Shown in pieces: positions 8,429 through 17,149 of a stretch of DNA of 35,030 bases. Numbering within the stretch: the stretch's first letter is position 1; every line of letters starts with the position of its first letter. Source of the DNA: an uncultured Clostridium sp. (GTDB taxonomy: Bacteria > Bacillota > Clostridia > TANB77 > CAG-508). Where the stretch lies: NCBI GenBank assembly GCA_948468505.1, contig CAOKJE010000015.1:1-35030 (forward strand), written 5' to 3'. The notes beneath the pieces are model-generated. The model was given only the letters and a program-made list of their open reading frames with translations. It had not been told where the DNA came from and searched no databases. The position numbers and the translations under genes are program-made.

Positions 8429-9022
8429 CTAAAAAAATATATTATCTTCTAAATCATCTGGATGCTCTAACTCTGTTTGTAAATCTTCCCAAAGAAATAA
8501 AGGATAAAAGTATTCTACATTTAACTCTTTACACTTTTCTTTGCTAAATCCATTATTTCCATTATAATAAAATGCTACATCTTCATATTCTGCAATATCT
8601 CTAAAATCTCTACTACCATATTCCTTTGTTAAACAAACATATAATATTCTAGCATTTTTATATCTCTTTTTTATTTCATTTATACATATCTCTACACTTG
8701 TTCCCGTACTGTGCATTGCTTCAACTACTAAAAATACTGGTTCTTTTTTATTTATTTCTATTGAATCAAATGGATTAAAAATCATTTCAATTTTGTTCTC
8801 TCCATTTTTATAAGCTATATGTTTAACTTGCATAGGCAAAAATTTCACAATGTTTAATTTATTAGAAATATATGTTGCTGGTACTGCACCACTTCTTAAA
8901 ACAGGACATATATAATCTATTTTTATTTTATTATCTTGAATATAGTTTCCTAAATGGTCGCATATTTTATCTATATATTGCAAAAATTCATTATGCTCCA
9001 CTCTTTTATAATTTTTCTGCAT
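8429..9022 (-). CDS. phosphoribosyltransferase-family protein
   Basis: A 197-residue protein with a type I phosphoribosyltransferase fold. 'YICPVLRSGAVPATYISNKL' matches the early substrate/PRPP loop, and 'VFLVVEAMHSTGTSVEICI' fits the PRPP-binding motif, although the usual pair of acids (DD or ED) is reduced to a single Glu. The tail ends in acidic 'ELEHPDDLEDNIFF'. The family makes or salvages nucleotides, or regulates them. It leads an operon with a hydroxyacid dehydrogenase and an aldehyde dehydrogenase, an unusual combination. Upstream is a long non-coding region with a palindromic element. The substrate is unknown, and the weakened motif could mean a non-standard reaction. Confidence 0.7.
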   Translation of the reverse strand: MQKNYKRVEHNEFLQYIDKICDHLGNYIQDNKIKIDYICPVLRSGAVPATYISNKLNIVKFLPMQVKHIAYKNGENKIEMIFNPFDSIEINKKEPVFLVVEAMHSTGTSVEICINEIKKRYKNARILYVCLTKEYGSRDFRDIAEYEDVAFYYNGNNGFSKEKCKELNVEYFYPLFLWEDLQTELEHPDDLEDNIFF

Positions 9023-9123
9023 TTCTATTCTCCTTATAAATCTGTATAATTCTTTATGTCTAATTTATATCACAAATTAACAATTTTTCATAGTGTATTA
9101 CCAATATTTACAAAACATAATTA

Positions 9124-9250
9124 CCCTTACATTTGCTTAATTGCCACAAAATCTCCAATAGAAATAATGTCAAGAGTGAACGATAGTGAGTTTATTTACT
9201 CTTGATATTATTTTTATTGGAGATTAAAATTAGTCTGCAAATGTATAGGG
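9124..9250. repeat. long palindromic (MITE-like) element
   Basis: Two 28-base arms (9150-9177 and 9198-9225) are inverted copies with two differences that would be G-U pairs in RNA; the loop is 20 bases. Outside them a second pair of arms, CCCTTACATTTGC (9124-9136) and GCAAATGTATAGGG (9237-9250), extends the palindrome. There is no coding capacity. The core TCAAGA...TCTTGA is shared with the palindrome at 30072-30141, so this may be one family of non-autonomous elements or structured RNAs. The rest of 9023-9722 holds no convincing gene. Confidence 0.6.
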
Positions 9251-9547
9251 CAAATTTCTCAATATTTTTGACCTACAGAATTTTATAAGTCAAAAAACAC
9301 TAAAATTTTGACCTATAAAAAAATAGACATCAGCACATATCTACTGACACCCATTTAATAAAGATTCTCTATAACTCATTTTAATAAATTCTTTTTAACT
9401 CTTGAAATACCTAGCTTTATCTAATATCTACTTATCAACACAACCTATACCTGTTGTGCTTATCATAGACACAATCGTAAATTTTCTACTATTTCGAACA
9501 CTTTGCTCTATTTTCTAAAAATTAATTTATGTGTTTCCACTTACCAC

Positions 9548-9715
9548 TTAAGCAACTACTTTAACTTTCACACCTAAATTTTGATGTTTTTCTTTACCAA
9601 ATCTACCTTTTTTCTCAAAAGTTATAATCTCTGAAACTATATCAAAATCAAGTATTACATGTCTTACCTTAGTTGTAGCACTGCTACGCACTCCACGTGG
9701 CTTGTAAATTGAAAC
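9548..9715 (-). pseudogene. orphan coding remnant, about 55 codons
   Basis: An open stretch without its own start codon reads VSIYKPRGVRSS, then ATTKVRHVILDFDIVSEIIT, then FEKKGRFGKEKHQNLGVKV to a stop at 9548. It has normal protein-like composition, directly follows the pRiA4b ORF-3 gene in another frame, and its open frame runs back into that gene. It could be the end of a lost transposase or another gene; I do not recognise the family. Low confidence. Confidence 0.25.
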
Positions 9716-9722
9716 ATATTTA

Positions 9723-10472
9723 CTATTTCTTATAGTCTCTTTCTAACAGTTTTATTGACGCTTCTGTTGGCTCTAATCCATATTCATAACTCTCTTTAAA
9801 TATTCTAGGTAATTTCTTTAATCTAAAATTTAAATCTTCTAAATCACATTTATCTAAATCTAAATATTCTGTCCCTAACCAATTAGAATACATTTCATAA
9901 TCTTCACCTTTTTTTGCTTCAAAAGCTTTCTTAATGTCTTCTAATCCCATCGTTCCACCACAGTCTTCTATTATTCCAAATCCTTCTCCTTCAATTACTC
10001 TCGGTAACACTCTTCCACCTATACTTTCATCTTTAAATATTTTTTCTAGCACTATATTAAATGTCCAGTTATCACCAAAATCATATTGAAATTCCATTTT
10101 TTCATTTTCTTTGTCTAATACCCATTTCAATTTTATATCTTTTGCATCTTTTAATTCTTTATACTTTTTATCTAATCTTGGAATAATGGTATCATCTTCA
10201 AATATACATCCATATTGTCCAATTTTAAAGAAGTCCTCATCTTTAAAATCTTCTAAATGTTTATTATAATATTCTAAATTATTGATAATAAAATTATTCA
10301 ATTCATCTACTTCAAATAGATATAAGTGACTTCCTTGCATTTCAAATAATGTCATTAGTATATACGCTAATCTTGCCATTGTTATATCATTCATCACTTG
10401 AAATCTTCTCCATATTTTTGGTTTATATTCTTGTAATTCTGCATATATTTGGTATATTGGTTTACTTGCCAT
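9723..10472 (-). CDS. plasmid pRiA4b ORF-3 family protein
   Basis: A 249-residue protein of the pRiA4b ORF-3 family. Signature pieces are 'IYQIYAELQEYKPKIWRRF' at the start, 'MQGSHLYLFEVD', 'FQYDFGDNWTFNIVLEKIF' in the middle, and 'RVIEGEGFGIIEDCGGTMGL' with 'NWLGTEYLDLDKCDLEDLN' near the end. The family is widespread in chromosomes, plasmids and transposon contexts, and its biochemical role is not established. ATG 10472 is chosen because GGGAG lies nine bases before it; the upstream ATG overlaps the site. It follows the GNAT gene by 15 bases and is probably co-transcribed with it. Confidence 0.85.
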   Translation of the reverse strand: MASKPIYQIYAELQEYKPKIWRRFQVMNDITMARLAYILMTLFEMQGSHLYLFEVDELNNFIINNLEYYNKHLEDFKDEDFFKIGQYGCIFEDDTIIPRLDKKYKELKDAKDIKLKWVLDKENEKMEFQYDFGDNWTFNIVLEKIFKDESIGGRVLPRVIEGEGFGIIEDCGGTMGLEDIKKAFEAKKGEDYEMYSNWLGTEYLDLDKCDLEDLNFRLKKLPRIFKESYEYGLEPTEASIKLLERDYKK

Positions 10473-10487
10473 ATTTTTCATCTCCCA

Positions 10488-11102
10488 TCAATATCTATAA
10501 TCCATATTTTTAACTAAGCATTGTGTATCTTCAATTCTATGAAAGCCATTTTTAGCATAAAATTTTATTAGCTTTTCTATTTCTTTTTTATCACTACTTG
10601 GTTTCATTTTCTTTTCTTCTATTTCGAATGGATTTGCTAATAATACAATACATCCTGGTCGCAATTTTAATATTCGCTTTATCAATCTAGGTAATTCTTT
10701 TACTAACTCACCTCCAATTCCAATATTTCTATATTTCTTTTCTATAAATATTTCATCAATATAAAGAACATCTCTATCCGTTCCTACATATTCATCATTT
10801 TCTTCACCATCAAAACTAAATAAATATTCACATACTCCTTGCTTCTCTGAATCTATTAAATCAAATAAGTCAAATACACCGTATCCAGTTTCTTCTGCCA
10901 TCCATACATCCATATAAGTCATTTCTATTCTTCCTATTCTTTCTTGTTTATTTAATTCTTCATCCGTTTTATATATTGTTAAAAAATATCTTTGATTTAA
11001 TAAGCTTTCATCTGAATAACTGATATCTATTTCCTCATCATTTATGTCTCCAATTGCTTCTCCATTTCCAGCACATTCTATTAATATGCTTTCTATATTC
11101 AT
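10488..11102 (-). CDS. GNAT-family N-acetyltransferase
   Basis: A 204-residue protein. The acetyl-CoA-binding motif is 'LYIDEIFIEKKYRNIGIGGE', where YRNIGIG matches the R/Q-x-x-G-x-G/A loop of GNAT enzymes. 'KLIKFYAKNGFHRIED' is the typical late helix and strand. The N-terminal 100 residues are acidic and not recognised. The start at 11102 has TGGAGGT seven bases upstream. It lies in a two-gene unit with the pRiA4b ORF-3 family gene. The acceptor substrate is unknown. Confidence 0.75.
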   Translation of the reverse strand: MNIESILIECAGNGEAIGDINDEEIDISYSDESLLNQRYFLTIYKTDEELNKQERIGRIEMTYMDVWMAEETGYGVFDLFDLIDSEKQGVCEYLFSFDGEENDEYVGTDRDVLYIDEIFIEKKYRNIGIGGELVKELPRLIKRILKLRPGCIVLLANPFEIEEKKMKPSSDKKEIEKLIKFYAKNGFHRIEDTQCLVKNMDYRY

Positions 11103-11198
11103 CTTTTACCTCCAAAATCTTCTTTTTACAATTTTACCATATTATGCCGAAAAAATAAACCCTAAGATTTTACTACTTAAGGCTTTGTATAACTTTTT

Positions 11199-11438
11199 TT
11201 ATCTAATTACCAATCCCAACTTCACAACTGGATTTTTCTCTGCTAGGAAAACACCTTTAATTTCAATACTTTCTGGAACAACTTGTCCATTTTTCTTACC
11301 GTTCTTTAGTGTTACATCCGTGTGCACTGTACTTTTACTTATTCCAAATTTCTTGGCTGTACCTCTTACGGTGTCTTTTGAATCTATTATATAGTGTGCT
11401 AAGTTAATGGCACGTTCTTCAATTGATATGCATTTCAT
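11199..11438 (-). CDS. spoIIID: SpoIIID-like sporulation regulator with abnormal C-terminal half
   Basis: Residues 1-45 are clearly SpoIIID: 'IEERAINLAHYIIDSKDTVR', then 'GTAKKFGISKSTVHTDVT', the helix-turn-helix that binds mother-cell promoters in sporulation. After DVT the open frame gives a tail unlike SpoIIID (LKNGKKNGQ...). In the next frame, 'KMDKLFQKVLKLK' looks like the genuine continuation. That suggests a frameshift near 11300, where AACGGT occurs, but the CGG is not in frame with the upstream codons. So this case does not fit the recoding rule and may be decay. The basic C-terminal helix (HIRGG...KY), needed for DNA binding in the family, is not found. It is 71 bases downstream of the ROK gene. 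Confidence 0.6.
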   Translation of the reverse strand: MKCISIEERAINLAHYIIDSKDTVRGTAKKFGISKSTVHTDVTLKNGKKNGQVVPESIEIKGVFLAEKNPVVKLGLVIR

Positions 11439-11508
11439 AAAGCAAACCCCCATCTCGAATACTTTTGTTTAATTGTATTCTTATTCTTTACTTTTTATTC
11501 TAATTTTC

Positions 11509-12409
11509 TTATAAAATACTACCTATCATTCCTGCATCATTACCCAAAACAGCAGGTGCAATTTTTATTTTCTGTCTTCTTTTATTATCTTTATTAATCT
11601 GTTGTAATCTATTTCTTAGCCTTTCTAAAAGTACATCCTCAAAATATACAAAACTTCCTCCAATCCCGTACAATCTCTGGCTCAAAAATACAAATTAAGT
11701 TTTGGATTCCCTCACTTAAATTATCGATATACTCATTAACCACATTTTCAATTACCAGATAGTCTTTATTTTCTGGTGTATTTCTTCGAATCATTTCTAG
11801 CAATTCTTGTCCTCTTGTGGTTTCATCCAAATTTAGTGCGTTACGCAAATTATTTTTTAAAGCCTTCATAGAAGCATATCTTTCAAAACAGCCATTTCTA
11901 CCACAATTGCATCGAATGCCATCTTTTTGAATTACCATATGACCAAACTTGTGACCAGCATTATTTCCTGTTTTTTGTAATTCTCCTTGTAAAAAATAAG
12001 CACCACCAATACCAGTTCCCAAAGTCAAAAATATGCTACTATTATACCCTTTTAAACAGCCATAAGCATTTTCTGCTAACCCCGCACACTTAGCATCATT
12101 TCTTATCGTAATTGGTAACTCCAATTCCTTCAAATCTTCTACCAGATTAAAATTTCTAACTTGCAAATTAGTAGCTTTTACAATCACTCCATTCTCAATT
12201 TCACCTGGAGTACCAATTCCCATTTTTTCGATCTTATACTTTTCTTTAAACAGCTTTACCTTCTCTAAAATATACTCTGTAATAGCCTTCTTAAGATTTC
12301 TTTTTTCCGTGGCAGTTAGTCTTTTTTCTACCTTTTCCACAATCTTACCATTTTTGTCTATCACACCAATTGCCATGTGACTTCCACCAATATCAATTCC
12401 TATCTTCAT
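11509..12409 (-). CDS. ROK-family sugar kinase (glucokinase-like), read through one CGG +1 site
   Basis: The whole protein is 299 residues when one base is skipped. The ATP loop is 'IGIDIGGSHMAIGV' (about 3-16). 'LTLGTGIGGAYFLQGEL' and the zinc motif 'CNCGRNGCFERYAS' define ROK kinases, which phosphorylate glucose or related sugars. At 11666-11668 the in-frame codons are GTA CGG GAT, after which the zero frame ends within nine codons. Skipping the C gives 'EPEIVGIGGSFVYFEDVLL', matching the PE-x-I-V-x-GG segment of the family, then a normal end 'APAVLGNDAGMIGSIL'. ATG 12409 is preferred because AGGA is eight bases upstream. It lies just after the pilus operon. Confidence 0.8.
11666..11668 (-). 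other. in-frame CGG +1 recoding site in the ROK kinase gene
   Basis: Sense reading GTA CGG G; skipping C yields GTA GGG ATT GGA GGA (V-G-I-G-G), Gly 248. The zero frame otherwise stops soon afterwards. Confidence 0.8.
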
Positions 12410-12477
12410 TTTCATCTTCCTTTCTTTTTTCTGTGTCCGATTGGGGTCTGCCACATCTACTTTTTCTTGTTTTTAAT

Positions 12478-12525
12478 GTGTCCCAAAATGGACAAAAATG
12501 TCCAAGTGGGACCCCCACTGGACAC
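12478..12525. repeat. nested inverted repeat of the GGGAC/TGTCC type
   Basis: Outer arms GTGTCC / GGACAC enclose TGGACA / TGTCCA and AGTGGG / CCCACT, giving a branched cruciform between pilC and the ROK gene. The composition is richer in GC than the neighbours. It resembles REP-like elements at 23542, 25515 and 31576 in carrying GGGAC/GTCCC blocks. It could also act as a transcript end for the pilus operon. Confidence 0.5.
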
Positions 12526-12532
12526 TTGTTTT

Positions 12533-13880
12533 TTATACGCCGTATGCTGAGAATAAGAAGTTACCCATATATACTTGTACACATGGTACCAATACAACTA
12601 ATACGAAGAAGATTAGTACGGCTCCAACGATTGCATATACCACTTGTGGTAATGCCTTCATGATTTTTGTCATGATGTTATCGATGTCTATTTCCATATA
12701 TTCTACTAGTTTTTCCATCATTTCGGTTAAATCTGTTTGCATACCTATTTTTAACATTTCGGTTATCATAGGTTTGGCTAAACCTGACTTTTCGAATGGC
12801 TCAATCCAAGAAGAACCAGTTAAGATATTATTAATAGATGTTTCTATGATGGATAGCATAACATAGTTTTTGATTACGTTTTTGCTGACCTCAATGGAGT
12901 CTTGTATTCTCATTCCATTTTTCATATTTAGTAACATTGCTTTTAGAAATCTTGAAAAGTCTAACGCAAAGATTAATTCACCAAAAATTGGCATTTTGTA
13001 TTTAAAGTAATGAAAGTTGTATTTTCCTTTTGGTGTTTTGATATAAAATATAATAGCTGCTACTACCGCTAGAACCAGTAATACTGGTATATACCAAAAC
13101 TGGATGAGCTTATCTAGGAACGCCGCAAACCATATGGTTACAGCTGGCAATTCTTCTTCTGTTCCTAATTCGTCAAATACGCCTTGGATAGCAGGTATAG
13201 CAAATAAGGTTCCTACTACTAGCATAACTAATAATAAAACAAATTGTACAATATTTGGTATTAGTATGGCCCTTATTTTTCTATTTAATGCTTCTGTTTC
13301 GTCTAAATATTTAACTGCTTGCTGTAATGAATTGGTAAGTGATCCTGATAGTTCTCCTACTTTTATCATGTTAATATAAATGTAAGGAAATACATTTTCA
13401 TAGTATTCCATCGTTGTATACATATTTTCTCCGTGCTTCTACTCCTGCTAAAATATCTTCTAAGATACCACGAAAGGATAAGTTCTCAGTACTTTTTATG
13501 ATGGTATCTAAGGCATGAATATTATTAAAGTTTGCCTTTTTTAATAGATAAAAGTTTTGGGTAAATACTACTAAGTCTCTTTGTGTTATTTTTTCAGTTT
13601 TTGCAAAATATAAATTTACCTTTTCCTTTGTACTAAGTGTCTTTTTGGTATTTCCTAATTGTGTAGTATTAACATTTTTCATGATTTCTTGGATGTCTGT
13701 TACATTTTTCTTTTGCTTTTTCTGTTTTTTGTTAGAACGATAAGAAACCTGTTCAATGGCAATTGGTAATAAGTTACTTGATTTTAATGACTTAATCAAA
13801 TTTTGTCTACTAGAAGATTCTACTTTATTCCTTACAATTACCCCTGTTTTTGTCATAGCCCTGTACATATAAATAGGCAT
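12533..13880 (-). CDS. pilC: type IV pilus inner-membrane platform protein PilC/GspF, one CGG +1 site
   Basis: The joined product is 448 residues. It has two GspF domains, each with a membrane region: 'LNRKIRAILIPNIVQFVLLL' in the middle, and 'WYIPVLLVLAVVAAIIFYI' and 'VYAIVGAVLIFFVLVVLVPC' later. The start 'MPIYMYRAMTKTGVIV' is typical of GspF/PilC. At 13431-13433 the codons are GAA GCA CGG AGA; the zero frame ends ten codons later (NDGIL). Skipping C gives 'GVEAGENMYTTMEYY', the family's conserved Gly-Glu/Ser before the first membrane-proximal helix. The protein anchors the PilB/PilT motors in the membrane. It follows pilT by 23 bases and is the last gene of the pilus operon. Confidence 0.88.
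13431..13433 (-). other. in-frame CGG +1 recoding site in pilC
   Basis: Sense reading GCA CGG AGA; skipping C gives GCA GGA GAA AAT ATG (A-G-E-N-M), Gly 150. This is the usual Gly of the GspF family. Confidence 0.88.
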
Positions 13881-13903
13881 TTTTAGGTTACCTCCTATTT
13901 TTA

Positions 13904-15002
13904 TTATTTGTCACGTTTGATTTTTAATTGCATAATGGTTCTATTCAAAATTTCTAAGTTTTTTTCTTCAATTTGTGCTTTCGCTAACTCTAATGAAATC
14001 TTGTCTTGTACAAATAATTCTGCTAAAGAGTTGATTAATCCAATGCTTCCTTTTTCTAAGTTACTTTGTATCGCATCTTCAATTTCGGAAACGCTTAATT
14101 TTTCTTTACGTATAATTCCTGCCACAATATTATCTACTACCATTACCTCTGGTACTAGTACTAGTTTTCCATCATTTCCTGGTAATAGTCTTTGTGATAC
14201 TACTAGTTTTAATAGAGCAGATAACAAATATTTAACACTGGCTTGATCTCTTACTTCGTAGAAGTTTATCATTCTGTCAATGGTTTCTGCACAAGATTTT
14301 GTGTGAAGGGTTCCGATTACTAAGTGTCCGAGATTCTGCCATTTCAATGGCAGCTTCCATGGTTACTTTGTCACGAATCTCTCCAATGACTAGAATATCA
14401 CAGTCCTCTCTTAAAGAGTTTTTAACACCATCACTAAACGTCAAGCTATCTCTTCCTTTTCCAATTTCTTTTTGAACAATTAAAGATTTTTTAGAATGAT
14501 GTTTGTATTCGACTGGATTTTCTAAGGTTAGTATTTTTTTGTTTTGATTTTCATTGATATGATTAATCAAAGCATTTAAAGTTGTACTTTTACCAGAGTT
14601 TGTCTTACCTGTAACTAGAATTAGACCTTGTGGCTGATAAGTCATTCTTCTTACAATGTCTGGTACTCCTAGTGACTCATATTCTGGTAATTCATTTTTG
14701 ATAAGTCTTAGGGTACATAGTGGTACATCGTCAGATAAAGAAATATTAACTCTTAAACGAATGTCTTTGTATTCATAAGACATATCTAGCTTTCTTGTAT
14801 TATTAAATACCTCGTCTTTTTCTACATTTCCTTGTACTAAATAATCATAATATTCTGTCATATCCTCTGGGGTTAGTATCTTGCTGTTTGGTACTGGTAC
14901 TAGCTTTCTTGCAATTCTAAGCATTGGTTTATTATCACAAATTAAATGCACGTCTGAAGCATCTAGCTTCATCGCTTCGTCTAATATTTTATCTAAGTTC
15001 AT
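13904..15002 (-). CDS. pilT: type IV pilus retraction ATPase PilT, one CGG +1 site
   Basis: The joined product is 365 residues, the usual PilT size. Walker A is 'TGKTNSGKST' (131-140), the Asp box 'TLENPVEYKHH' (about 159-169) and Walker B 'CDILVIGEIRD' (201-211). At 14328-14330 the codons are TCT CGG ACA; the zero frame stops 16 codons later. Skipping C gives 'MAESGHLVIGTLHTKS', the near-invariant GHLV-GTLHT of PilT/PilB ATPases, and continues through 'SQRLLP' to the end. The enzyme powers pilus retraction at the cytoplasmic face. It lies 18 bases after pilB and 23 before pilC, on one transcript. Confidence 0.92.
14328..14330 (-). other. in-frame CGG +1 recoding site in pilT
   Basis: Sense reading TCT CGG ACA; skipping C gives TCT GGA CAC TTA (S-G-H-L), Gly 225, inside the catalytic His box region of the ATPase. 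Confidence 0.92.
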
Positions 15003-15020
15003 AGCTTCCTCCTTTGTTTT

Positions 15021-16662
15021 TTAGAAAATTAATAATCTTTTATTTAATTCCTCTAAGGTTGTATAGCCGTTTATAATTTTTCTAATTCCATCAATGACTA
15101 ATGGTTCATATCCTTGCTCTAAAGCAATTTTTCGAATCTCTAGGCTTGATTTTTCATTCATAACAGCTTCTTTTATTTCGTCTGATAAGTTTAATACTTC
15201 AAAGATTCCAATTCTGTCATAATATCCTGTGTTGTTGCAATGCTTACATCCTGGAGTATCATAGGTTTTCCCATTCAAATCAAATTTTATATTGTATTTG
15301 TCACCAATTGCTGTTATGATTTTCTTTTCTTCTTCATTAAATTTTCTTTCTTGTTTGCATTTAGGACAAATTTTCCTTACCAATCTTTGCGAAATAGCAG
15401 TTGCTAGAGTACTGGAAATATCGTAATTAGATAATCCCATTTTTCTTAATCTTGTGATAACTTCTACACTATCTATCGTATGGATAGTAGATAATACATA
15501 ATGTCCTGTTTGACCTGCTTGGATGGCAATTTCTCCTGTTTCGGTATCTCTTATTTCTCCTACTAATATGATATCTGGGTCTTGTCTTAAAACATTTCTT
15601 AAAGCACTAGAAAAAGAAGATTTATGCTCATCAATTTCAATTTGGTTTAGTCCAGGAATTCTGATTTCTACTGGGTCTTCAATTGTGGTTATATTAATTT
15701 CTGGGCTGTTTAGATAGTCCATAATACTGTAAAGAGTTGTTGTTTTACCTTCTCCTGTTGGAGCTGCAATAATCGTAATACTGTTTTTCTTTTGAATACT
15801 TTTTCTTAAATTTTCCTCGGTTCCTGGGAAACCTAGTTCAAAGATATTTTTGATATTAGAGTTTTTCTTTAATAATCTTAATACGAATTTTTCGCCATAG
15901 ACATTTGGTTGTGAAGATACACGAATGTTGTAATCTTCATAAGTTAATATTCTTCCATCTTGTGCTTCTTGTTTTTCTTGGTGCATATTAGAAATTGCTT
16001 TTAGTCTTCCGAATGATTTGTTGTTGTTTTTCTTTTTTGATTTTGGCTGCGGTAAATAACTCTCCATCAATTCTATATCTTACTCTTAATTCGTCTGCCA
16101 TTGGTTCAATGTGGATGTCACTTGCTCTTCTTTTAATTCCTGTTTTGATAATACTGTCAACTAATCCTATGGCGGTATCATTACTTTCACTTGCTACTCC
16201 AAAATCAGTTGTTACTTCTCCTTCTAGTGATTTTAAAATTCTATCAATGTCATTTTCAAAAGTGATGTAACTATCCATTACTAGGCCTTTGTTTAATAGT
16301 AATAGCTTAACGGCATTTATATTTTTAGTATTTACGGTATTGGCAAAACATACCTTGATTTTTCCCGCTACTACTTCAAAAGGCACTACTTTATTTTTTT
16401 GTGCCACATCTAATGAAAAATAGTCAGTTAATTTAACCTTGATTTTATCTCCTGTTAATAAAATTCCTTTTTCTCCTATGATGTCTCCAATTGCTTCAAT
16501 TAATGTGTTTGCGTCACAAACATTTAATAGATATAAGATATCTCCTAGCTTTTTATCTGGATGCTCCCTTTGATATTGCAAAGCATTTTCGATGTCTTTT
16601 TCTTTTACAATTCCTCTTTTTACTAGTTCAACCCCTATTGGTTGTCTTTTTTTTGCGTCCAT
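15021..16662 (-). CDS. pilB: type IV pilus assembly ATPase PilB, one CGG +1 site
   Basis: The joined product is 546 residues. Residues 1-150 form the GspE N-terminal domain ('GVELVKRGIVKEKDIENAL'). 'ASDIHIEPMADELRVRYRID' starts the nucleotide domain, Walker A is 'APTGEGKTTTLYS' (about 300-312), the Asp box 'TTIEDPVEIRIPG', and Walker B 'DIILVGEIRDTET'. The zinc Cys pairs are CPKCK and CKHCNNTG. At 16009-16011 the codons are ATC ATT CGG AAG; the zero frame ends six codons on. Skipping C gives 'QQQIIGRLKAISNM', which fits the I-S-R-(I/L)-K segment of the family, here with Gly. The enzyme drives pilus extension. The second part has no start codon with a ribosome site. Confidence 0.9.
16009..16011 (-). 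other. in-frame CGG +1 recoding site in pilB
   Basis: Sense reading ATT CGG AAG; skipping C gives ATT GGA AGA CTA AAA (I-G-R-L-K), Gly 218, joining the two halves of the ATPase. Confidence 0.85.
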
Positions 16663-16725
16663 TTTCTAACCTTCCTTTCTTTGCTTTTTAGGGCATATTT
16701 ATCTTTTGCTTTCTATTTTATGATA

Positions 16726-17148
16726 CTATTTTTTTAAAGTATATTCTATTATTCTTGCTGGCTCGTCTCCCAACGTAATGCTAACTTCTATTATCTCTTT
16801 TGCATTGTTTATTTTATGAGTAAAACTTGCCTTTGTTACTTCTTTACAAATTTTAACTTGATTACGATAAATTGCTTTATTTTCTGAAACATACATATAT
16901 TGCATTCCATTATCAAATATTACGTAGTTGTCTTTACACTCTAGCACTTGTATTCCAGCATGGTTTACTTCATCGGAAAAATAGCTATTAAATTTTGTAT
17001 ACTCCTCTAACGGATTTAGTTTGTCGGTTACGGTATCTACATTTTTATAAAAATAAGTACTAATAAAAGCTGTTACACCTATTACAATTGTCATAACAAT
17101 AATATAGACGGTTAATGACACAAGTGTAATTCCTCTTTCTTCTTTCAT
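16726..17148 (-). CDS. type IV pseudopilin (minor pilin)
   Basis: A 140-residue protein with a short basic leader MKEERG, a likely prepilin peptidase cut after Gly 6, and a hydrophobic helix 'ITLVSLTVYIIVMTIVIGV'. The usual Glu at mature position 5 is absent (Ser). The globular part has two Cys (LECKDN and KICKEV) that could pair. It starts one base after the stop of the neighbouring pseudopilin and lies 63 bases before pilB. The role, probably initiating or priming pilus assembly, is inferred from position. Confidence 0.75.
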   Translation of the reverse strand: MKEERGITLVSLTVYIIVMTIVIGVTAFISTYFYKNVDTVTDKLNPLEEYTKFNSYFSDEVNHAGIQVLECKDNYVIFDNGMQYMYVSENKAIYRNQVKICKEVTKASFTHKINNAKEIIEVSITLGDEPARIIEYTLKK

Positions 17149-17149
17149 G

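Noticed and set aside
12410-12454. In-frame CGG upstream of the ROK start (within a longer open frame)
   Set aside because: It lies before the likely start at 12409, which has its own ribosome site, so it is probably not translated.
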